DNA of 64,000 bases from Thunnus maccoyii (lineage: Eukaryota; Chordata; Actinopteri; Scombriformes; Scombridae): contig NC_056544.1 in NCBI RefSeq assembly GCF_910596095.1, positions 11,083,155 through 11,147,154 of the forward strand, given 5' to 3'. Made by a program: the position numbers and the translations under genes. Of the stretch, positions 23,965 through 34,345 are shown in pieces. Every line of letters begins with the position of its first letter. Positions within the stretch are counted from its first letter, which is position 1. A model generated the notes under the pieces. That model saw nothing but the letters and a program-made list of their open reading frames with translations. It was not told the DNA's origin and did no database searches.

Positions 23965-24462
23965 TTAGAAAGTGATGTCAATAATCATCTCTGAGGATTC
24001 AGCCCATCTGTGGCAAGCCTGGAGGTTTAGATCATTCTTGGTCCAGTGGTACCTTCCACAATCCTTTCCATTGTAGTCAACATAGCAGTACAGCTCGGAA
24101 TAGGTATTTTCATCAGATATAATGCTCTTGATAAGAGTTAGAGTCTCTCTTACTTCAGACACTGAGATGCCACACTTTGCAGCAATTTTACGGGTTGCCT
24201 CAGGCTGGTCGGAAGCTTTGACGGTTAGTTCATCATCAATTTCAAAGTTTAAGGAGAATTGTCTAGTGACCCTGTAGGTCCATTCGCTCTCCAACACATT
24301 CTTCTTGAATGTAACCCGGCCGCCACAGCCCACTGCTACACCATCTCTCTTCTCCAATCGGATCATGCTGGGTATTTTTTCCAGTACTTTGCCGGCTTCA
24401 AGGTAAGGGACTCCAGTGTCCAGACTGGTTGGGTGATGAATGGTGATTGCAGCATTACCCAT
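23965..24462 (-). CDS. Intact 165-residue protein of an unrecognised, locally duplicated fish gene family
   Basis: The frame runs from an ATG at 24462-24460 to a TAA. A clear splice acceptor (TTCTCTTTTTTAG, then A-ATG) sits one base before the ATG, so the whole coding sequence is one exon behind a 5'-UTR intron. The protein starts M-G-N and has no signal peptide or membrane segment. Its N half is basic and includes GVAVGCGGRVTF and SEWTYRVTRQFS. A middle stretch with DQPEATRKIAAKCG and VSEVRETLTLIKS looks helical. The C half (ELYCYVDYNG, CGRYHW, ACHRWAESSE) is rich in Cys, Tyr and Trp. I do not recognise a domain. An ISRE-like site lies in the proposed promoter at 25363-25374. A frameshifted copy lies at 30572-31025 and a truncated one at 20356-20989. 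Its open frame against decayed sisters suggests, but does not prove, that it is functional. Fish-restricted interferon-induced families such as Gig1 come to mind, but I cannot confirm a match. Confidence 0.65.
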   Translation of the reverse strand: MGNAAITIHHPTSLDTGVPYLEAGKVLEKIPSMIRLEKRDGVAVGCGGRVTFKKNVLESEWTYRVTRQFSLNFEIDDELTVKASDQPEATRKIAAKCGISVSEVRETLTLIKSIISDENTYSELYCYVDYNGKDCGRYHWTKNDLNLQACHRWAESSEMIIDITF

Positions 24463-25221
24463 TCTAAAAAAGAGAATAGTTAAATATGACAGATCTTTTG
24501 TGGGTTCAATTTAAGTTTACATCTCAAACTGTTTTAGAAAATACACGTTCTGTTTAATTTAAAACAAATTTCCTGCATTTCTGCCATACCTAAGAAACAG
24601 CCACCTGCACTAGTCTAGATAAATTAGATTGAGGGTGCTATGAAAACCAGAAATGGATCAAGAACAGTGTATAATTGGGTGGATGAGGACAGGGAATTAT
24701 TACTAGAAGAAGGCTAGTTCATATTTGAAATTATATTCATAACATTATTCATCATTCACGTTATGTAGCCTAAAATATTAGTAGGTTGCAGGCTACTAGG
24801 ACATCTTTAAGGTTAAACAAGGACAAAAAATGTATACAAATAAAATAGTCTTACAACACATCACAATATGATTTGTATAATTAAACCTGGTTGTTAAACC
24901 TGAGGGTTGTTATTCTCAATCCTCACAAGCCCATTTTCAAAGTCTAACAATTGCTACAAAGTAAAAACAATTTAGATTAATGGAATGGCCTCACAGCAAC
25001 TATCTAATTCTAATCCTACACACAGATTCTCACGGTAGCTATTAGCACCACTAGCTAATGTAGTTGCAATGTTATACAGGAATGAATAATCATAACTTCA
25101 AAAGCAGATTATTTTAACCTACATTATCTTAAATCAAGGACTATTCTAATGCACAACTCAGAGGGTAATTTTTGCTCCTCAAGACTTAAAATGGCCATTT
25201 TAGTTGGGGACTAGACCTTAC

Positions 25222-25340
25222 TTCCCCTTAGAGTCAACTTGTATGAGAAAAAGAGAGAATAACCACATTAATGAAAGCACAGCACAGAGCAAACAGATGA
25301 CAGATCATTACACGGAGTGATGGGTCATCATATTTCAAAA
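25222..25340 (-). other. Proposed non-coding first exon of the 165-residue gene
   Basis: A donor (AAGGGGAA, then GTAAGG) at 25221-25220 is kept in all copies of this flank. With the acceptor at 24466-24464 it defines a 758-bp intron (24464-25221). The transcription start is not visible; the right boundary given is a guess from the position of the ISRE-like motif just upstream. Confidence 0.35.
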
Positions 25341-25362
25341 TAATTCCATCAAAAGTCAGACT

Positions 25363-25374
25363 AAAACTGAAACT
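25363..25374 (-). promoter_or_regulatory. ISRE-like element upstream of the intact 165-residue gene
   Basis: On the gene's strand it reads AGTTTCAGTTTT, fitting AGTTTCNNTTTY, the site bound by ISGF3 and IRF factors. It lies about 140 bases before the first-exon donor. It is unchanged in four of four copies, although the flanks around it have collected substitutions. Confidence 0.45.
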
Positions 25375-25690
25375 AAAACAGAGTATTTTGTATAAGTCTA
25401 AATAAAGTACTTTCCACAACTTAACGTTGGACTGTTTGTTAATTCAGACACTTTGGCACTTCGAGGAAAAGTTCTGCTCTGTCAGTTTTTTATTACTTGT
25501 TTTTGTCAGTTGCTGAAAATAATACAATGATCATTGATATAGGCTGCTTATATATAATATATAATAATATAATTACCTGATTGCGGGGACTGTAGCTGCT
25601 ACAATAACAGCCCGACTGTTCACTGTCCCGTCAGATCAGCTGACCAACAAATACGCAGGGCACGTCTCAAATCTCTTATTTTATGTCTAA

Positions 25691-27069
25691 GGGTGCATCC
25701 TAAGTCTCTTTAATTCCATCCACGTTGCCCCCAATTGCGTCTTTTCCTTGCGTCTTAGTCCCTCCCACCGTGGATGCAAGGAGAGACGCAAAGAATCTGA
25801 GCTGATCACAGCTGGATCAGCTGTCAGTCGACTTTAAGAGCTGTAGAGACTCCTGATGGAGTTTGTGTCGGCATACATGTGCACTGTGCTAATACTAATA
25901 AAGGTTCACAGTTATCACCGCTAGAGCAGCTGGTTTCCCTCCGCAGCCTATTACCTGTTTAATAAATACCTAAATAAAAATCTGCATTCTGAATTTATGC
26001 TGTGTTCTGCTCAGAGGCACAGGAACCATTTCTACTCGCAGAATGCGTTTATACTATTTATTGATTATTTGCATCTGTATTTTTTGATAATCCTGATAGT
26101 GAATTCATTGTTCAATAACCCAGAATGTGATCAGAGTGTCTTCTGAACTCTGGAAAATATATATTGGGCTAAATTTCAGGTAAAATGGAAATGATCTAAC
26201 TCATGTCAAACCCGACGCTCGCGAATTTTCAGCCTCACATGTGACTGAATGCAAATAACGATAAATGATGTCAAATATAAATGTGTTTAACTGTTATTAT
26301 GGATAAAATTAAAGTCAGGAAGAGTCTGTCTGACAGCAAGAAACGGTTCAATGGAGGACATAACAGATCACGAAAAGAAAAATCTGAAAAAAACGTGGAA
26401 AAAGAAAAAAAGAAAAATATGATCAGGGTGTCTTCTGAACACTGGAAAATATATATTTGGCTAAATGTTTCAGGGCAAATGGAAATGATGTAACTCATAT
26501 CAAACCCGACACTCAGGAATTTTCAGCCTCACATGTGACTGAATGGAAATGACGATAAATGATGTAAAATATAAATGTGTTTAACTGTTATTATGGATAA
26601 AATTAAAGTCAGGAAGAGTCTGTCTGTCAGCAAGAAGCAGTTTAATAAAGGAAATAACATCATGAAAAAAAATCTTTCTAATAAATGAAGAAAGTTGTTT
26701 ATGGTTCTTTTGTTGATCAGACCGACAATTAATAGATTTTAACTATATGATGAATATATTAAATAAACATAAAACTTGGGAATGATACACTTAAATTTAA
26801 TCTGTAATCTGTCTCCACTTCGGTATGAAACCGCAGTGATGTATCAGATCAGTCTGATCAGCTGCAGCGTCCAATCAATAACTGATATCCAATAAGGAGG
26901 CGTGTCGGCCGGTAAAAGACTTCTGTGAAGTCTGCTCTCATGTTTCCTCGCCCTTCGCTCCTCCGAGCAAAATAAGTCTTGGGACAATCGTCAAAATGGC
27001 GCATCAGGAACAACTTCCGGTTCAGGCGAGGAGCGAGGAGCCATAAAATAAGAGACTTGAGACGTACCC
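25691..27069. mobile_element. Non-autonomous DNA-transposon-like element, left copy
   Basis: The ends are inverted: GGGTGCATCCTAAGTCTCTT at the left and, read from the right, GGGTACGTCTCAAGTCTCTT. No transposase is present. Inside is a direct duplication of about 285 bp (26140-26350 against 26425-26640). Near the right end it has AAAATGGCGC and ACTTCCGG, motifs of the YY1 and ETS/GABPA type. The flanks share ATGTCT, a possible imperfect target-site duplication. The superfamily is not certain. Confidence 0.6.
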
Positions 27070-27281
27070 AATGTCTGCAGCAGCTCAGTGCATCTCTGTA
27101 ACACACGCTGCGTATACTTTGAAAATCCCCGGGTCGGTTCCGTCCTATGGTTTTTTAACATAGTTTTAACACCAAAGTGTGTAAAAGAAGTTATACATTA
27201 TGTTCGTTATTTAGGCTATTAATTAATTAATTTTGTGTAGATCTCCTTAAATTGAGCTGCTGCCACACGCTTCAAAACATA

Positions 27282-28375
27282 GGGTACGTCTCAAGTCTCT
27301 TATTTTATGGCTCCTCGCTCCTCGCGCCACGCCTGAACCGGAAGTTGTTCCTGATGCGCCATTTTGAAGAGCGTCCCAAGTCTCTTATTTTGCTCGGAGG
27401 AACGAGGAGGGATCTTTGAGGAGCGAGGAAACATGAGAGCAGCCTTCAAGGAAGACTTTTACCAGCCGACACGCTCCCTTATTGGATATCAGTTATTGAT
27501 TGGACGCTGCAGCTGATCAGACTGATCTGATACATCATTGCAGTTTCATACCGAAGTGGAGACAGATTATAGATTCAATTTAAATGTATCACTCCCAAGT
27601 TTTATGCTTTACTTGTTTTCTGATTCATAGTTAAGTAGTTAAAATCTATTAATTGTCGACCTGATCAACAAAAGAACCATAAACAACTTTCTTCATTTAT
27701 TAGAAAGATTTTTCTTTTCATGATCTATTATTTCCTCCATTAAACTGTTTCTTGCTGACAGACAGACTCTTCCTGACTTTAATTTTATCCATAATAACAG
27801 TTAAACACATTTATATTTTACATCATTTATCGTCATTTCCATTCAGTCACATGTGAGGCTGAAAATTCCTGAGCGTCGGGTTTGATATGAGTTACATCAT
27901 TTCCATTTTCCCTGAAACACTTAGCCAAATACATATTTTCCAGTGTTCAGAAGAAATGATCATATTCTGGGTAACTGAATAATGAATTCACTATCAGGAT
28001 TATCAAAAAATACAGATACAAATAATCAATGAATAGTATAAACGCATTCCGTGAGTAGAAATGGTTCCTGTGCCTCTGAGCAGGACATAATATAAATGCA
28101 GAATGCAGGTTTTTATTTAGGTGTTTGTTAAACAGGTAACAGGCTGCAGAAAGGAAACTGCTGCTCTAGTGGTGATAACTGTGCACCTTTATTAGTATTA
28201 GCACAGTGCACATGTGTGCAGACACAAACTCCATAAGTTTCTACAGCTGTTTCCTCTCTCCTCGCTTGGTTTCCTTGCGTCTCTCCTTGCATCCACGGTG
28301 GGAGGGACTAAGACGCAAGGAAAAGACGCAAGTGAGGGAAACGTGGATGCAATTTAAGAGATTTGGGATGCACCC
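27282..28375. mobile_element. Same element, right copy, inverted relative to the left one
   Basis: It is the reverse complement of most of 25691-27069, lacking the internal 285-bp duplication. It starts GGGTACGTCTCAAG and ends GGGATGCACCC. The two copies face each other across 212 bp (27070-27281) and together form a long inverted repeat. A nearby ORF at 28241-28576 (minus) is only the antisense of the element end. Confidence 0.65.
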
Positions 28376-29199
28376 ATAGACTGTACAAAAATATTCAAAA
28401 CGCGCAACTTTTACTTTGAAGGCAAGCCGTCTATGTTTCCGGCTCCCGATTTCCTGTTTCCATTTTCTTTGTACAAGTTGGATAATGGAACAAGCGGACA
28501 CGTTAGCGTGCTGAATCGCATTGCACTTCTTAAGACAATGAAATCTGGAAATACCCCGCAAAATGTTTCTTTTCATTATACAACGTGAACAACTGCAAAT
28601 GAATTATACCTACTTCATGCACGGACCATTTAAGATGATTTTATTTTCTTTCACTCATATGTAGTTAGTATAATGTTTAATGGTTTACTTTACTGTCTGA
28701 GATGATTAAGTTCAATCAGTGTACCACCCTCTTTAAATTTGCTGTTTTGTGGTAAAGGCACGACAAAATAGATTTCCTCATTTGCCTCGGGAGGTTTTTC
28801 CTTTTGTTCTGTCTGTCGAGGGTAGTCAGTCCCATCAGGTCTTTTACCTACCTCTCATCAATCAATGTGGGGATGTTTGGCCTGATGTGTGAATATGTGA
28901 CCTGTGATTTCTTCCTGAGATCCTTTTGCACTGTTCTGTGTTTTAAGGAATCTCTGATCATGCTTGAGAATTACTTGCAGTGAGGCCTCTCTTTGGCCAT
29001 ATAGGGCAGACCTCATAGGTCACATGCAGGAAGGATATCTCTTGATAGTGTTTAGGTATAAACTCAACAAAGGGGGGAACTATGAGAGAAAAAATGCTCA
29101 TCTGTGAAGGAGAGATGTTCAATGTTCGATTTATGGAAATGTTCAACTTATGAGCCATGTCTTTTCATGAGAATGTGCTAATCAAGCCTTGATGTGATG
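28376..29199. other. No gene recognised
   Basis: The sequence has no supported ORF. Part of it may belong to the LTR-like element that follows, whose 5' end I could not place. Confidence 0.35.
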
Positions 29200-29580
29200 A
29201 TTTCATCTACAGGGCCTGACTCTGGCCTCCAAGGTCTCATACAAGAGATGTTTTAGGTTCACGGCGCCAGGCTGGGAGATAAGGTGGTAACCTTGGATGG
29301 GTAACAATAGCTGCCTGCATATTTTCCAATTACAGTTCATTCTGACAAGTGTTCTTGTTTCTCCCCTCCCTGGTGGTGTGACCTGAGCAACTCTATAAGA
29401 AGTGATTGTTTTCCTGTTTGTGCTAAGTTTTTTGGTATGACTGTATCCATGTGTACACTGTGCCAAAGGCTTCTCTGATGTCAGATATTTTTTCTCAATA
29501 AACTTCATATCTTCAAGTAAGCATCAACTGGAGCCTGTGGAATCTCTTCAACAATTATTCAACAAGTACAAGATTTTCCC
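29200..29580 (+). mobile_element. LTR-like fragment (promoter and poly(A) layout)
   Basis: A TATA-type CTCTATAAGAAG at about 29390 is followed, some 95 bases later, by CTCAATAAACTTC (a poly(A) signal) and then a U5-like end near CTTCAACAATTATTCAACA. This is the order of an LTR. The 5' boundary and target-site duplication are not visible, and no internal genes adjoin. It sits directly beside the 3' flank of a gene-family copy. Confidence 0.4.
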
Positions 29581-29589
29581 TATCACATT

Positions 29590-29773
29590 ACATTCATAAT
29601 ATCCTCTTATGGTTTATAACAACTTTGGAAATACAACTGGTGGATATTTCTCATTTATTTCCATTTGATCTTGTAAGCTTTTTATTCTTCATTTACCATG
29701 AGACCAGTAACCCACACAGCAACAAGAGCTGTAATGCACAGTATTCCTGATTCTGCTCAGTCCACCAGTGAGG

Positions 29774-29839
<66 letters not shown>

Positions 29840-30571
29840 TTTCGGTGCAAAATCACTTGTAGCCCACCAGATTCTGGGTCAGGGTTTCGTACTTGGGAGA
29901 GCAGCTCACTCGTTGCGACCCATTGAAAGCTGTAGTTGATATTTAAGATGAATTCACAGAGAGCAAGTTGTCTTTCAGAGATTTATTGCAATATCCAGAG
30001 TGCAAATGCAGATCCCCCAGTTTGTTAGGCTGGAAGAGATACTGTATGAACTTCAGTGTCGGTATTTGGACATACAGCTGCATGCATCACAATCATCCCA
30101 TATTCGTCACTCTAACAGTTAATTTTTAATGAATTCACTGTATCTCTAGGCAGTTCCTTTCTGTCTCTGCTGAGAATGAAGAATTTGATGGTACCTTTCA
30201 GGTACGTTTTTACACAGGAAGCAGAGAAGAAATGGTCTTACAATGTGCATTTGACTATAAGGCAGTATAACATCATCTTAAGACAATAACATAAAGGTAT
30301 AAATTTCCATTTCATCAGCCCTTGATCAGAGCTTTTCGTCTGGTGCAGAGTGCAGGGGCAACCAAGGCTCTGTACCTTTCCCCCAGGAAGTAAAAGTGGT
30401 TCCCAGGTGAAACCTCTACAATGATTTCAATGATATTTATGAAGAAAGAAATTCAGCTAATTAGACCAATTTATTACCACAAGCAATACTGAATAGTAGG
30501 TATGAGTCCAAACAAGAAGGAGGGAGGTGGAGTAAAACTGGTGAAGAGAAAATGGAGACTTGCAACTTGTT
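29590..30571 (-). repeat. 3' flank and 3' UTR of the broken gene-family copy
   Basis: It matches 17758-18148 plus 20356-20950 as one continuous block, and 23399-23964. It contains a (TG)n tract at 29777-29838 and is the reference for the uninterrupted site where the LINE at 18149 inserted. Confidence 0.75.
29777..29838. repeat. (TG)n microsatellite
   Basis: A pure run of about 31 TG units in the 3' flank of the broken gene copy, homologous to the shorter run at 17946-17975. Confidence 0.9.
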
Positions 30572-31025
30572 TTAGAAAGTGATGTCAATAATCATCTCTG
30601 AGGATTCAGCCCATCTGTGGCAAGCCTGGAGGTTTAGATCATTCTTGGTCCAGTGGTACCTTCCACAATCCTTTCCATTGTAGTCAACATAGCAGTACAG
30701 CTCGGAGTAGGTATTTTCATCAGATATAATGCTCTTGATAAGAGTTAGAGTCTCTCTTACTTCAGACACTGAGATACCACACTTTGCAGCAATTTTACGG
30801 GTTGCCTCAGGCTGGTCGGAAGCTTTGACGGTTAGTTCATCACCAATTTCAAAGTTTGAGGAGAACTGTCTAGTGACCTTGTAGGTCCATTCGCTCTCCA
30901 ACACATTCCTCTTGAATGTAATCCGGCCGCCACAGCCCACTGCTGCACCATCTCTCGGCTTCAAGGTAAGGGATTCCACTTTCCAGACTAGTTGGGTGGT
31001 GAATGGTGATTGCAGTGTTGCCCAT
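30572..31025 (-). pseudogene. Frameshifted copy of the 165-residue gene
   Basis: The start ATG (31025-31023), the splice acceptor before it and the stop are all kept. However, 44 bases are missing after the codons for PYLEA, compared with the intact copy. This shifts the frame, and translation from the ATG ends soon after. Downstream, 30572-30960 is open in the original frame and nearly identical to the intact protein (for example E-I-G-D-E in place of E-I-D-D-E). It could only be reached from a GTG at 30979. Substitutions in the retained part are few, so the copy is young or was recently constrained. Confidence 0.75.
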
Positions 31026-32035
31026 TCTAAAAAAGAGAATGGTTAAATAAGACAGATCTTTTGTGGGTTCAATTTAAGTTTACATCTCAAACTGTTTTAG
31101 AAAATACACGTTCTGTTTAATTTAAAACAAATTGCCTGCATTTCTGCCATACCTAAACAGCTACCTGCACTAGTCTAGATTAGTTAGATTGAGGGTGCTA
31201 TGAAAACCAGAAATGGATCAAGAACAGTGTATAATTGGGTGGATGAGGACAGGGAATTATTACTAGAAGAAGGCTAGTTCATATTTGAAATTATATTCAT
31301 AAAAACATTATGTAGCCTAAAATGTTAGTAGGTTGCAGGACAAAAAATGTATACAAATGAAATAGTCTTACGACACATCACAATATGATTTGTATAATTA
31401 AACCTGGTTATACAATGTTAAACCTGAGGGTTGCTATTCTCAATCCTCACAAGGCCATCTTCAAAGTCTAACAATTGCTACAAAAGTAAAAACAATTTGG
31501 ATGAATGAAATGGCCTCACAACAACTATCTAATTCCAATCCCACACACAGGTTCTAGTGGGAGCTATTAGCACCACTAGTTGATGTAGTTGTAATGTTAT
31601 ACAGGAATTAATAATCATAACTTCAAAAGCAGATTATTTTAACCCACATTATCTTAAATCAAGGACTATTTTAATGCACAACTCAGAAGGTGATTTTTGC
31701 TCCTCAAGACTTAAAACGGCCATTTTACTGGAGGACTAAACCTTACTTCCTCTTAGAGTAAACTGGCAGATTACTATTTACCCTGTATGAAAAAATGAGA
31801 GAATAATCATAATATTGAAAGCACAGCACAAAGCAGCCGGAGGAGAGATCATTACACGGAGTGATGGGTCATCATATTTAAAAATAATTCCATCCAAAGT
31901 CAGATTAAAACTGAAACTAAAGCAGAGTATCCTGTAGAAGTTTAAATAAGTCACTTTCCACTGCTGAACATTGGACTGTTTGTAATTTCAGACAGTTTGG
32001 CGCTGTGAGGAAACGCTCCGCTATGTCTGTCTGTC
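31026..32035 (-). repeat. Intron and 5' flank of the broken gene copy
   Basis: It matches the intron and flank of the intact gene (24464-25490), including the donor region and the ISRE-like site at 31907-31918. A few short deletions are seen, for example around 31300-31340. Confidence 0.7.
31907..31918 (-). promoter_or_regulatory. ISRE-like motif upstream of the broken gene copy
   Basis: It reads AGTTTCAGTTTT on the gene strand, the same as in the other three copies. Confidence 0.35.
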
Positions 32036-32079
32036 TCTCTCACGACGGGTTGGACTGAACCAACTCAAAAGTGGAGAAC

Positions 32080-32494
32080 GGGGTAAATAGAGCCAGTGGG
32101 TAAAATGAGCCACTCCCTTTATCGAGGTAACCATAAACAAAAGTAATCATGTGGCCACAAATTAAGAAAGTATAGTTCACATTACTTAATCCATCTTGGA
32201 CTCAATCACATGGAGAGTGCAGCAAAACAGAGCAAAAAAAAAGATTTTTGTCATGCCAAGTGAATTCATCATGTTACTAAAGTTATCAGTCTTGTATCTT
32301 AATTAAAAAAGATACGTTTTGGACATTATTACATGTTAATTTAAGCCAGTGTGAGCTACAAAACAAGGTCATAAACTTAGCATAACTGTGGATCTGAGCC
32401 ACTGTATGAAACAGTTTTGTCAAAATGGAGGTTGTGGGGTAAAACGTGCCAGTGATGTTGGGGCAAGTTGAGTCAATGGCTCAATTTACCCCCC
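32080..32494. mobile_element. MITE-like element with GGGGTAAAT ends
   Basis: The left end GGGGTAAATAGAGCC and the right end, read in reverse, GGGGTAAATTGAGCC form a terminal inverted repeat around 415 bp of non-coding sequence. Related internal phrases (GTAAAATGAGCC, GTAAAACGTGCC) occur near each end. No transposase is present. Confidence 0.55.
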
Positions 32495-32716
32495 AAAATT
32501 ATTTTCTGATATTCTAGAGACTAGAGACACTGTTCATGTTTGATCCCTGTTACAAGTGCTACAATGTTGATGGATAAATACCTAATTGTTGACTAATGTT
32601 AAATTTAAGCCACAAACAAACATGCTGTGCATATAGACAGGTGACAACCGAGAACAGAGAAATAATTGAGATAAGACACCATGGATGTAGGCTTTGCAAA
32701 CAAGAGTTTGGCTGTT

Positions 32717-32718
<2 letters not shown>

Positions 32719-32782
<64 letters not shown>
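32719..32782. repeat. (CA)n microsatellite
   Basis: An almost pure CA run, broken once by CAAAC near the right end. It produces long spurious Cys-Val and Thr-His frames. Confidence 0.95.
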
Positions 32783-33527
32783 GTTAATCCGATTGTCATA
32801 ATATTCATCAATCTAGTACTATTTGATTCAGTGCTAAATAATGCCTGCATATATTATGCAAATTATTTTGACTGTACACTGGTATTCATAGAGCATGATT
32901 CTGCATTATGTTTTATCTTTCCCATACCACAAACTAACCCACCACCTATTCCAGCAATACTGCCTAAAACTCATTAAAATCATTTTTGCCAATAATATCA
33001 TGCTTACTATCTAATTACCCATAGATTATTTTAAGATGAATGAATCATTTTACCTCTTGTGTTGCTGGTATTATTCCGTCTCCTCCACTTCCCTTTGTCT
33101 GTCTGACTGTCTTGGGCAAGCATGGGGACATATATAATAAGAGGAATAGACCACACCTCTCGCTCAACCTGTATGCCCACATATTTTGAGATTCAAGATT
33201 CAAGAATCTCAATCTATCTGCACCCAAATCCTGCAGATAGTGGAGGTTTAAGGCCAGTATTATGCTTTCCGCATCTGCAGGTACACCAGGGTCCACCAGG
33301 GTCCAAGTGACGGAAATTTCATCATCAGAGAGTGTACGTGCGGCTCTGTGTGGATATCCGTGTACACTCCAATTTTTTGTGACCATGCTACAACAGCACC
33401 TAGAAAGTAAGCAGACTCTAGATGGTATAATAAGAACAACTATGCATCCGTGGTGTCCACAGCTGTCCGTGTGTGCATCTGCAACCAAGTATAACTGAGG
33501 TTTACGTGGTAAAGAAGCTGTTTGCAG

Positions 33528-33590
33528 TTCCTGATGTGTTTCCTGGGCCTGATGGCCCTGGGAGGACTTCTGCTGTATGCATTCCGAATA
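33528..33590 (+). CDS. Possible short exon encoding a transmembrane segment
   Basis: A 63-base stretch is bounded by CTGTTTGCAG and GTAAGG, good acceptor and donor sites. One frame is fully open and encodes 21 residues with an unbroken hydrophobic run (FLMCFLGLMALGGLLLY, then AFRI), the length of one membrane helix ending in a basic residue. I recognise no gene and found no neighbouring exon. A (CA)n run starts right after (33601-33632). It could be chance. Confidence 0.25.
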
Positions 33591-33597
33591 GTAAGGG

Positions 33598-33600
<3 letters not shown>

Positions 33601-33632
<32 letters not shown>
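33601..33632. repeat. (CA)n microsatellite
   Basis: A pure CA run. Confidence 0.9.
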
Positions 33633-33633
<1 letters not shown>

Positions 33634-33849
33634 CAAACCAGAGACTGTCAAATCTTTGTTGCAGAACAATATGGGAATGAAATAAAGGATTCTAGTTTAT
33701 GAATGCTAAATGATCCTGATTGTTTTCTTGATCTCTCTCTTATACCATTTTATTTTATTATACCATCATAAAATACAATGTGTCCATGTAACACACCCTA
33801 CTCACTGATGTAGGTGTTAAAAAAAGTCTCCACTGCTGAGTGGTGATTC

Positions 33850-34345
33850 TGTGGTGTTCCACCTATTTCTTCAACATGCTCTCTGTCACAAACTGTACAA
33901 AATTAACATGCATAACCTATACTGCTGCCAAGATAATAGGTCTCCCCACACCCAACCTCTCAGAGCTCAATTGTAAGACCATTCCACGCATTGCAGTCAC
34001 AATAGTCCAGGACATCACCCACCCACTCAGCTGCCACTTCAGTGTAATGCCCTCTGAGTACAGGTACAGGTCCCTGAGGTGCAGAAGGGCTCACTTTGCC
34101 AAAAGCCTGGAACCCGCAGCTATAACAGCACTTAACAAGATAACCCGCTGATAACCCTGCTGTTGTTTGAATGCCATTGAATACTGTCTGTCATTGTTGT
34201 GTGATGTTCATGATGTATGTACTGTTGTTGGACTCACATGGAACTGATGTCCACCAATGAGTACTGTCTGTTGTGTGATGTTCTATTATATGCAATGTGG
34301 GATATGAATCCTGGGGGCAATAAACTAACTAACTAACTATCTATA
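33850..34345 (+). mobile_element. 3' end of a 5'-truncated non-LTR retrotransposon
   Basis: The frame at 33840-34151 encodes the C-terminal part of a LINE ORF2. It contains AAKIIGLPTPNLSEL, then DITHPLSCHF and SEYRYRSLRCRRAHFAKS, the usual conserved tail with the HPL and YR motifs, and a stop. About 170 bases of 3' UTR follow, ending in GGGCAATAAACTAACTAACT, a short tandem tail typical of such elements. RT and endonuclease are absent. Confidence 0.75.

Noticed and set aside
23965..24462. N-myristoylation of the M-G-N start
   Set aside because: Position 6 is Ile, not Ser or Thr, so the usual consensus is not met.
28241..28576. 111-codon minus-strand ORF
   Set aside because: Half of it is the terminal inverted repeat of a DNA element.
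29203..29508. 101-codon minus-strand ORF
   Set aside because: Lies antisense across an LTR-like segment with promoter and poly(A) motifs on the other strand.
32559..32977. Several ORFs on both strands around the CA repeat
   Set aside because: Produced by the microsatellite; no other protein character.
33045..33629. 194-codon minus-strand ORF
   Set aside because: Its start is a (CA)n run read as Cys-Val, it is antisense to the candidate mini-exon, and the body looks repeat-derived; no splice or domain support.
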